Shown one piece after another: positions 10,829 through 16,920 of a stretch of DNA of 64,000 nucleotides; the first letter of the stretch is position 1; every line of letters begins with the position of its first letter. Source of the DNA: Croceivirga sp. (lineage in GTDB: Bacteria > Bacteroidota > Bacteroidia > Flavobacteriales > Flavobacteriaceae); NCBI GenBank assembly GCA_028281025.1, contig JANQKR010000017.1:159763-223762 (forward strand). The letters are read 5' to 3'. The translations under genes were made by a program, and so were the position numbers. Below the pieces are notes generated by a model. The model made no database searches and was not told where the DNA came from. It saw only the letters and a program-made list of their open reading frames with translations.

Positions 10829-11665
10829 ATGTTATATAAAAAAATACTGTTCAAATTTGAAGATGAACTCAATGAAATAAGAAATAAGAGCAGAACTTAT
10901 CTGGAAGAAGCGAACTTAGGGTATGCCTTGAGTTCAAAAACTTTAGGGAACCTTAGAAAAGTAGTAGTGGCCGGGGGTTTCAAATCATTGGATGATGAAA
11001 TCTATTTTTTCAAGCAAGTGAAAACAGAACCGATGCGATATTTGATCTACTATACAGAGATGAGATTTTGTGAGCTTCGGATGCCCAAGATAGGTTCCCA
11101 TCGCCAGATAAAGCATTTGGAAAGACAGATTAAAAAGGTTAACACCTTCTTTTCAAGGCATACAGAGTTTCTGCTGTACATGGAACAGGGATTCGATTAT
11201 TTTGACAAGCACTATTTTACCAGGGCGTTTTTGGATAGTGCTCCCGTGGTAAAAAGTTATCCCTATTATAAAGATCCTGAGTTTGACACTTCACATGATG
11301 GTATATGGTCGCGTATCAAGGGTTTTGGACTGTATGTACATTATTTAAAGCAAAAACGGGAACATATTTCCGCAATCAATTCCAATGGCAAAATGTTGGA
11401 AGAGCACAAATTGAAATGGACAGCTTCTTACGCCGCATTCGTTGAATTGATTTACGGTCTCCAAGCTACAGGAGCAATTGACAATGGAAATGAAGAAACC
11501 AAGAAAATAATCCAAAATCTTAGTGATTTCTTTCAAATACCAAGGGGCAACCATTCCAGAACGTATATCGAGCTAAAAGCACGGAAAGGTTCTCAAGTAA
11601 AATTCTTGGAGGAAATGACCAAAAGACTGCGCCAAAAAATGGAAGATGAAGATGATATTGGATAG
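10829..11665 (+). CDS. rteC: RteC-family regulator of conjugative transposons
   Basis: 278-residue RteC-like protein, a family in which the CTnDOT member activates excision genes in response to the RteA/RteB cascade. The sequence is rich in charged helices (YYTEMRFCELRMPKIGSHRQIKHLERQI), and the C-terminal part has the RGNHSRTYIELKARK winged-helix-like segment. No RteA or RteB gene is in the window, so its input is unknown. It has its own terminator and marks the left part of the integrative element. Confidence 0.8.
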   Translation: MLYKKILFKFEDELNEIRNKSRTYLEEANLGYALSSKTLGNLRKVVVAGGFKSLDDEIYFFKQVKTEPMRYLIYYTEMRFCELRMPKIGSHRQIKHLERQIKKVNTFFSRHTEFLLYMEQGFDYFDKHYFTRAFLDSAPVVKSYPYYKDPEFDTSHDGIWSRIKGFGLYVHYLKQKREHISAINSNGKMLEEHKLKWTASYAAFVELIYGLQATGAIDNGNEETKKIIQNLSDFFQIPRGNHSRTYIELKARKGSQVKFLEEMTKRLRQKMEDEDDIG

Positions 11666-11670
11666 TATCC

Positions 11671-11703
11671 AAAAAACCGAACTCGGTTCAGACTCGGTTT
11701 TTA
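11671..11703 (+). terminator. Terminator after rteC
   Basis: Arms AAAAACCGA (11672-11680) and TCGGTTTTT (11694-11702). The loop contains part of a separate 14-bp inverted repeat at 11675-11688. Confidence 0.6.
11675..11688. promoter_or_regulatory. Inverted-repeat site 1, possible operator
   Basis: AACCGA-AC-TCGGTT. A near-copy, with the same 12-base core, is found 127 bp downstream at 11802. It lies between rteC and the HTH gene; the binding protein is not known, and the site overlaps the rteC terminator. Confidence 0.4.
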
Positions 11704-11801
11704 TGATTAGGCTTGAAATTTACGCATCCTAAATATGGCTGTGACGTACATGGTCTAATTAATGCCATCAATTGACATCAAAATTTTAGCTGTAAAAAAA
11801 T

Positions 11802-11815
11802 GACCGAACTCGGTC
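11802..11815. promoter_or_regulatory. Inverted-repeat site 2, possible operator
   Basis: GACCGA-AC-TCGGTC, a 6-bp perfect inverted repeat sharing ACCGAACTCGGT with site 1. It is about 120 bp upstream of the HTH gene start, a good position for a regulator-binding site. Confidence 0.4.
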
Positions 11816-11858
11816 TGGACTCTGATAAAATTCCAGCAAGTGAACTCAATTTTGTAGA

Positions 11859-11873
11859 ACGAAAGTCAAATCA
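11859..11873 (+). repeat. 15-bp direct repeat, left copy (candidate attachment or control site)
   Basis: ACGAAAGTCAAATCA, identical to 28362-28376 and in the same orientation. The left copy is 60 nt upstream of the excisionase-like gene; the right copy is 34 nt upstream of the integrase start. Confidence 0.5.
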
Positions 11874-11933
11874 CGGCAAAGTCGTCTTAAAAAGAAATAA
11901 CCTGGACGGCTTTGCTTTTTTAATGTTTTACAA

Positions 11934-12212
11934 ATGGGAGCAACTATAATTACTACCGAAGATCTTCGAGAGTTTAAAGTGGAACTACTTGATGACATCA
12001 AACAATTGTTACAAGACCATGACGGGTCGGCCAATAAAAAATGGCTTAAGTCAAACGAGGTTAGGGAGCTCTTGGGCATTTCCCCTGGTACACTGCAAAA
12101 TCTTCGCATCAACGGCACATTGCCCTATACCAAAGTAGGAGGAGTACTGTATTATGAGTATCACGAGATTATGGAAGTACTGGAGAAGAACAAGATCCAT
12201 AATAGACTTTAA
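11934..12212 (+). CDS. Excisionase-like helix-turn-helix protein
   Basis: 92 residues. The C-terminal half (about 37-85) is a MerR/excisionase-type winged helix: KWLKSNEVRELLGISPGTLQNLRINGTLPYTKVGGVLYY. Such proteins in Bacteroidota elements act as recombination directionality factors or transcription regulators. It is followed after 6 nt by the next gene and sits behind two inverted-repeat sites, which it may bind. Confidence 0.85.
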   Translation: MGATIITTEDLREFKVELLDDIKQLLQDHDGSANKKWLKSNEVRELLGISPGTLQNLRINGTLPYTKVGGVLYYEYHEIMEVLEKNKIHNRL

Positions 12213-12218
12213 GAAGTT

Positions 12219-12758
12219 TTGGAAAACATCAACTATATCAAACACCTTAATGGGGTGTTTGTGCAATTTTCAAAGGACAGCCGTTTGAACCCGACTCATA
12301 TCAGTCTTTATGTGGCTTTGTTCCAGTTATGGAACAACAGTTTCTTTAAAGAAGAATTCTATATCAATAGGGAAGAGGTGATGGATTTTTCCAAAATAGG
12401 TTCCAAATCCACTTATCATCGTTGCATCAAGGAACTGAGCCATTGGAACTATATCCTTTATACACCTTCTCATAATCCGTTCAAGGGAAGTCGAATCAAG
12501 ATGTTCGATTTTGGAACAAGCTATGGACAAGTACTGTACCCAAGCAGTACCAAAAATGGGACAAGCACTGGACAAGCACTGGTACCTATAATAAAACATA
12601 TACAAACTATAGAAAACCCTAAAAACAATAACAAACCCGGAAATTTTAAAAATTCTAGTTTTCAGGATTTTGAAGAAGAGGGGAAACTGAGCTCCTGTGT
12701 CCCATATCGAGACAACCTTAAGACTACCAAGGAAAAGGATTATAGCGAGCCCTTATGA
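12219..12758 (+). CDS. Element-borne winged-helix-like regulatory protein
   Basis: 179 residues from a TTG start six nt after the previous stop; no earlier ATG fits. The N-terminal 95 residues (LNPTHISLYVALFQLWN, INREEVMDFSKIGSKSTYHRCIKELS) look like the replication-initiator or helix-turn-helix proteins found next to the ATPase in Bacteroidota elements. The C-terminal third is low-complexity and Asn/Ser-rich. Function not established; probably part of element maintenance. Confidence 0.65.
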   Translation: MENINYIKHLNGVFVQFSKDSRLNPTHISLYVALFQLWNNSFFKEEFYINREEVMDFSKIGSKSTYHRCIKELSHWNYILYTPSHNPFKGSRIKMFDFGTSYGQVLYPSSTKNGTSTGQALVPIIKHIQTIENPKNNNKPGNFKNSSFQDFEEEGKLSSCVPYRDNLKTTKEKDYSEPL

Positions 12759-13417
12759 ACTACAGTGCACCACATATCATTGTTGAGGGAGCCGTTCAAT
12801 ATCCTTTGGGACAGCTGAAGGGAAAACAGATTCTGTATGATTTTGAAAAGATGCTAACCTATCTGGATGCTAAAGGGAAGTTGTTATTTGGTAAAAAGTT
12901 CAAGATTTATCTAGAGGACAGAGAAATTATCTACAAACTCTGCTTGTACTTTATTCGGGATAAGTCCCGTTGCTATCAATACGGTATTGATATCGATAAA
13001 GGAATTTTGCTTTCTGGTCCTGTGGGTTGCGGCAAGACCAGTTTGATGAAGCTTATGAAACACTTGGTTCCCCATCTACGCCCTTATGAAGTCATTCCAT
13101 GCCGGAACATTGTTTTTTCCTTTAATCACATTGGCTACAAAACCATTGAAGACTATGGCAACACCCAATTCTTCTGTTTTGATGATTTGGGCGTAGAACC
13201 TACAGGCAGGCATTTTGGAAAGGATTGCAATGTAATGGGTGAAATTCTGCTATCCCGCTATGACCTGTTCTTAAACAATCAAAGAAAGACCCATGCCACT
13301 ACAAACCTGAATGCCCAAGAACTGGAAGAGCGGTATGGGGAACGTGTTCGATCAAGGATGCGGCAACTTTTTAATTTGGTGGCTTTTGATAAGGGGAGTA
13401 GGGATAAGAGGGAATAG
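12755..13417 (+). CDS. DnaC/IstB-like AAA+ ATPase
   Basis: 220 residues. Walker A is GPVGCGKTS (about residue 88), Walker B is FFCFDDLG, sensor 1 lies in HATTNLN, and an arginine-rich sensor region ERVRSRMRQLFN follows. Its start overlaps the previous stop (ATGA). Proteins of this type load helicases or assist transposition and replication; here it forms a four-gene block with rteC, the HTH gene and the 179-residue protein. Only 4 nt separate it from the converging ImmA-like gene, the left edge of the cargo. Confidence 0.8.
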   Translation: MNYSAPHIIVEGAVQYPLGQLKGKQILYDFEKMLTYLDAKGKLLFGKKFKIYLEDREIIYKLCLYFIRDKSRCYQYGIDIDKGILLSGPVGCGKTSLMKLMKHLVPHLRPYEVIPCRNIVFSFNHIGYKTIEDYGNTQFFCFDDLGVEPTGRHFGKDCNVMGEILLSRYDLFLNNQRKTHATTNLNAQELEERYGERVRSRMRQLFNLVAFDKGSRDKRE

Positions 13418-13421
13418 AATT

Positions 13422-14234
13422 TTACTCTTCCCATATTATACTTAAAGTATGTTTGTCTCTTGCTAAACAATGCTCCTTAAAAGGTAATTCCGCTTGATGG
13501 GAATATTTAATGTTGAACCAATCCATGGCAAATACAGGCTCTGTTGTAGTTATTTTTCTATTGAGTTCGAAATATTCTCCTGCAACGGTATCTTCAGGTA
13601 ATTTGTCTTTGCCATACTTCAGCCAACGAAATCTAAAATCACTTGATGACCAATACCACTTTATTTTCTTGTCATAAGCATAGACAACCATAATAGGATG
13701 ATTTCCAATTGAGCAAAATCTCAGGGCGGTGGCGGAAATACTGGTGCCATATTTTTTTGCCAATTCTTGGATTATTCGATATTGGAATTTTTTTTGGAAA
13801 CAGTATTTTCTAAAACCTATTTCGGGCATAAGTAAGCAAGAGGCAAAGTAGTCAGCTTGTCTCTCGGCCCTGTTTTTGCTTTTAAAACCTGTAAAAGAAC
13901 TATGGCTTGGAGACAAACCCTTTAATAAAGAGTTTCGATGGTCGTCAATAAAATAGTGGCCCAATTCGTGTCCAAATGTGAAGCGAGCTCTTTCTGAATA
14001 GGCTTGTTGAAGTCTGTCAAGGTTTATGAAAATATGAAAATCGTTGTCCTCACACTCAAGTAGCCCATCGAAGGAATCAGAATAATTTCCGAAGCTATAA
14101 GTGATATTGTTCTTATCAGCTATAACAATTGGGTCGATTTGGCCATGCGGAAAGTAATAATCTGCAATACTGCTTGCTAGTTCATTTATGTCGATTACAT
14201 CTCTTTCAGAAAGGAATTCACTTTTTTCTTGCAT
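13422..14234 (-). CDS. ImmA/IrrE-type zinc metalloprotease
   Basis: 270 residues starting at ATG 14234 (MQEKSEFL), which overlaps the end of the upstream gene by 17 nt. The zinc site HELGH is at residues 89-93 with the third ligand in NRAERQADYF (Glu124). Members of this family cut a partner repressor or regulator when triggered (ImmA on ImmR; CapP on CapH in CBASS control). No HTH domain is attached. It is the last gene of a three-gene minus-strand operon with a sigma factor and a small charged protein, one of which may be its substrate. Confidence 0.88.
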   Translation of the reverse strand: MQEKSEFLSERDVIDINELASSIADYYFPHGQIDPIVIADKNNITYSFGNYSDSFDGLLECEDNDFHIFINLDRLQQAYSERARFTFGHELGHYFIDDHRNSLLKGLSPSHSSFTGFKSKNRAERQADYFASCLLMPEIGFRKYCFQKKFQYRIIQELAKKYGTSISATALRFCSIGNHPIMVVYAYDKKIKWYWSSSDFRFRWLKYGKDKLPEDTVAGEYFELNRKITTTEPVFAMDWFNIKYSHQAELPFKEHCLARDKHTLSIIWEE

Positions 14235-14532
14235 TCCGTTTATCCTTATCCATTTCCTCCCTATCTTTTTTAGATATTTTTTTACCATCTCTTGCAGCCA
14301 TAGCCAAGTTTCCAGCAGCTTTGTTTTCCCCGGAAGACTGAACATGCATAATCTTTGGATCTATTGATGTCTCATCGCCATTAATTATATCTTCTATTTT
14401 TGGCCATTTAACAGGAGAGACAAATTCATTGCCAAACTTTTCTTCAAATGATTTGATTTCATCGACTTCCTTTGGTATAGCATATCCGTATTTACGTAAA
14501 AGCTTTCCTATGTCTTTTCTATCGGATGACAT
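14218..14532 (-). CDS. Small charged protein between sigma factor and ImmA protease (possible anti-sigma or substrate)
   Basis: 104 residues, no membrane segment. The N-terminal half is acidic and moderately conserved-looking (GYAIPKEVDEIKSFEEKFG); the C-terminal 30 residues are strongly basic and probably disordered (GKKISKKDREEMDKDKR). I do not recognise a family. Its place between the sigma factor (10 nt upstream) and the protease (17-nt overlap) suggests an anti-sigma factor destroyed by the protease; that is inference from gene order only. Confidence 0.7.
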   Translation of the reverse strand: MSSDRKDIGKLLRKYGYAIPKEVDEIKSFEEKFGNEFVSPVKWPKIEDIINGDETSIDPKIMHVQSSGENKAAGNLAMAARDGKKISKKDREEMDKDKRNARKK

Positions 14533-14542
14533 TTTTTTCCAA

Positions 14543-15178
14543 TTAAAGTTTTTTCTTAACGAGATCTTCTATAGTTCTTTTAGTTCTGGAGATAATTTGC
14601 CTGATATTCTGCCAGGTAGTTTCAAAAGTTTCTTCCATTAGTCGGATTTTTTCAGAAGTCATCCTTCTGTTATCGTCATAGAGGAAAAAATACATTCTCA
14701 CGATGTCTCTTTTGCGCTCTGGTAATTCAGCCAGACATGAGTCAATCAAATTATGTCTTTTAATTAATTCCTTATCCAAGGTGTCAAAATCCTCATCTAA
14801 TAATGCCCACTTCCATTCACTTTCTGCATCGTCAATAATGGTTGTTTCATTTTCTCTTACAGGCTTGTTTTTTCTGAGTTCCTCCAAAAGCTTGTAGTGC
14901 GCAATTGTTGCAAGATAAGCTTTATAACCATCTTGATGAGTATCATGCTTGTTGGAATCAAATTCCCAATCGAGAGGGGAGTTCCATATTTTCAGGAAAA
15001 CTTCCGTCACTACATTTAAAGCAAGTTCTTCCTTTTGCAAGATAAACCCAATATGTTTAAATGCAAGATTATAGACAAATCCTCTGAATTCCTCATACAG
15101 TTTTGTTATCGATTCATTAGCTTCCCTAGGAGATGATTCTTTATCCGCAATAATAAGCAGATGGGTTTCTATGTCCAT
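14543..15178 (-). CDS. ECF-like sigma-70 family factor
   Basis: 211 residues from ATG 15178 (MDIETHLL). Region 2 is visible as LYEEFRGFVYNLAFKHIGF, EELALNVVTEVFLKIWNSP and YLATIAHYKLLEELRKN; region 4 as LAELPERKRDIVRMYFFLYDD followed by a helix-turn-helix (MTSEKIRLMEETFETTWQNIRQIISRT). Region 4 is slightly extended. It is the first gene of the minus-strand operon and faces the effector operon; it likely controls one or both. Its own upstream region holds a 27-bp inverted repeat. Confidence 0.75.
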   Translation of the reverse strand: MDIETHLLIIADKESSPREANESITKLYEEFRGFVYNLAFKHIGFILQKEELALNVVTEVFLKIWNSPLDWEFDSNKHDTHQDGYKAYLATIAHYKLLEELRKNKPVRENETTIIDDAESEWKWALLDEDFDTLDKELIKRHNLIDSCLAELPERKRDIVRMYFFLYDDNRRMTSEKIRLMEETFETTWQNIRQIISRTKRTIEDLVKKKL

Positions 15179-15204
15179 AAATAACTTCAATTCTATATGT
15201 AAGT

Positions 15205-15231
15205 AGTGTGACAACTATTTTTTGTCACACT
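15205..15231. promoter_or_regulatory. Inverted repeat upstream of the sigma factor gene, probable operator
   Basis: Perfect 10-bp arms AGTGTGACAA and TTGTCACACT around a 7-nt loop, 27 nt upstream of the sigma factor start. No U-tract follows, and it lies in a divergent region, so an operator or ECF promoter element is more likely than a terminator. Confidence 0.55.
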
Positions 15232-15326
15232 TCAATCATATGATAATGTCAAAGGAATTAATTGACTGGTTTCATTATAAAGGGGGAGGTTTCTAAAGTA
15301 GTAATAATCTTATTAAAACAAAAATT

Positions 15327-15434
15327 ATGGCAAAAGATTCGGCTGGGAAAAAATTCAACAGGATTCCTGAACATAAAAGAAAAGTAGGTGATAAAACAAT
15401 TATAGTGAAAGAGCATATAAGAAGTAATAGATGA
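15327..15434 (+). CDS. Very small basic protein (35 residues), start of the plus-strand operon
   Basis: ATG AAT-type frame of 36 codons including TGA: a Lys/Arg-rich peptide (GKKFNRIPEHKRKVGDKTII, then VKEHIRSNR at the C-terminus). The regular spacing of basic residues and the HKRK/HIRSN pattern look like a real peptide rather than random sequence, but I recognise no family. It precedes the 54-residue membrane peptide by 62 nt in the same direction. Confidence 0.45.
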   Translation: MAKDSAGKKFNRIPEHKRKVGDKTIIVKEHIRSNR

Positions 15435-15496
15435 GACAGTAAAGGAAAGAAATGAGCGGAACTCCACAGCTCTGAATGGAGAAAGTTTAATTTAAA

Positions 15497-15661
15497 ATGT
15501 ATAGTATGAATTCGATTGAAGTAGCGAAAGGAAGATTGAGCATTTGTCATAAAGGCAATTGCGTTAAGGTTAAGGGAGACCTGGCCAAAACAATTGTTTT
15601 TGGGCTGGCAACCCTCATTGTGATTGGTGGTATTGTATCCATGTTCGAATCTTCCAACTAA
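15497..15661 (+). CDS. Small single-span membrane protein (54 residues)
   Basis: 55 codons with stop. N-terminus MYSMNSIEVAKG, then a CHKGNC motif with two cysteines (about residues 17-22), and one membrane helix TIVFGLATLIVIGGIVS (about 33-49). A second ATG three codons in could be the true start. It stands 117 nt before the MBL gene on the same strand. It could be a small effector, toxin-like peptide or accessory subunit; not recognised. Confidence 0.5.
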   Translation: MYSMNSIEVAKGRLSICHKGNCVKVKGDLAKTIVFGLATLIVIGGIVSMFESSN

Positions 15662-15746
15662 TCTCGGATGGCAGTAGTTAATGATATTGCTGCCATCAAA
15701 AAGTCATTTTGTCATAGATTTTAAGATTCAAGAAAAAAGATTAATG

Positions 15747-15759
15747 ATTGATAATCAAT
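15747..15759. promoter_or_regulatory. 13-bp palindrome before the MBL gene
   Basis: ATTGATAATCAAT, perfect 6-bp arms around one central base, 19 nt upstream of the MBL start codon. Possible operator; also within reach of chance in AT-rich DNA. Confidence 0.3.
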
Positions 15760-15778
15760 ATTTAAACTAAAAAAGATT

Positions 15779-16918
15779 ATGGGAAAAAATAAGATAAAAT
15801 ATTATCCTGTTGGTAATGGTGATACATCATTAATCAAAACCAGCAAGGCCAACATAATTACCGATTGTAATATCAGGGAGGTAAAAGATGGAATATTCGA
15901 TGTAAAAAAAGATCTTTTGGATGAGCTAGAAAAAAGAGATGGAAAGCCTTACACTGATTTATTCGTACTAAGCCATCATGATAATGACCATTGCTTAAAT
16001 TTTGGAAAGCACTTCCACACTGGAAAGGTAAGCTCCTACGATGATAATGATGAAAAAATAGTTATTGACGAGCTATGGGTAAATGAATATATACTTGGGG
16101 ATGATAGCATTTCTGACGATAGCGATGCTGGAATAATCAGGAAAGAGGTTGGACGAAGACGAAATCTATACAAGAACAATGATTCTTCAAAAGATGAGCG
16201 TGGCAACCGGCTGGTATTGGTGGGATATGATGGTAATAATCAGTTCACAAATGTTCCACAACATATTCCTGGTGATATAGTTACCCAAATCAACGGAACT
16301 GACCTTGAAAAATTCGAGTTCTTTATTCATGCACCATTTAAATCAGATGTTATTGAATGTAATGCCATAAATGATAGAAACCTTTCAAGCATTGTATATC
16401 AAGCAAGGTTCTTTAAAAGTTATGGCACCGATTTTGCTTGCAGAGTTTTGCACGGTGGAGATGCTGACCATTACCGATGGGCGACAATTAAGGAAAAATC
16501 AGAAAAGAATGATAATAAAGATGCTTTGGAGTGGGATATTTTCCAAACACCACATCATTGCTCTTGGACTTTTTTTAACGACACTCCATATAAAGACGAT
16601 GACAAAGGCATTGATAATTCTGAACCAATGCAAACCTCGATTGACATACTCAACTATAAACTTTCAGGAGCCAAAGTAGTGGCTACCTCCAAAGCAATAG
16701 TCAATAATAGTGATAACCCTCCCCATTATCCGGCAAGAACGGAATATGTCGATGTTGTTGGTGAAAGCAATTTTAAAAACACACAGAAATTTTATGAAGA
16801 CTTTGAAAAACCAATCGTCTTTGAAATAGATGATTATGGAGCTACCCTGATTAAAGCAACTACTGCTGCAATCAGTATGGGAGTGAGCAAACCTTCAAGA
16901 GCTGGAAGGGCAGGATAA
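15779..16918 (+). CDS. ComEC-like metallo-beta-lactamase protein with Gly/Ala C-terminal tail
   Basis: 379 residues. The metal site SHHDNDH (65-71) has the ComEC-type SHxDxDH form; further ligands are in LHGGDAD (Asp228) and the TPHHC pair (259-260). There is no signal peptide. The C-terminus is a flexible stretch ending RAGRAG (374-379), like the tails that E1/E2 enzymes activate in ubiquitin-like proteins and in CBASS CD-NTases. The stop is only 2 nt before the E2-E1-JAB gene, so the two are co-translated partners. Likely a phosphodiesterase or nuclease-type effector; the substrate is unknown. Confidence 0.8.
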   Translation: MGKNKIKYYPVGNGDTSLIKTSKANIITDCNIREVKDGIFDVKKDLLDELEKRDGKPYTDLFVLSHHDNDHCLNFGKHFHTGKVSSYDDNDEKIVIDELWVNEYILGDDSISDDSDAGIIRKEVGRRRNLYKNNDSSKDERGNRLVLVGYDGNNQFTNVPQHIPGDIVTQINGTDLEKFEFFIHAPFKSDVIECNAINDRNLSSIVYQARFFKSYGTDFACRVLHGGDADHYRWATIKEKSEKNDNKDALEWDIFQTPHHCSWTFFNDTPYKDDDKGIDNSEPMQTSIDILNYKLSGAKVVATSKAIVNNSDNPPHYPARTEYVDVVGESNFKNTQKFYEDFEKPIVFEIDDYGATLIKATTAAISMGVSKPSRAGRAG

Positions 16919-16920
16919 AT

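Larger units (their letters stand above)
15179..15496. other. Divergent control region of the cargo module
   Basis: 318 nt between the sigma factor gene and the plus-strand operon. It contains an inverted repeat (15205-15231) close to the sigma start and one very short open frame (15327-15434). No flavobacterial TAnnTTTG box could be placed confidently, which would fit a promoter read by an alternative sigma factor. Confidence 0.5.
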
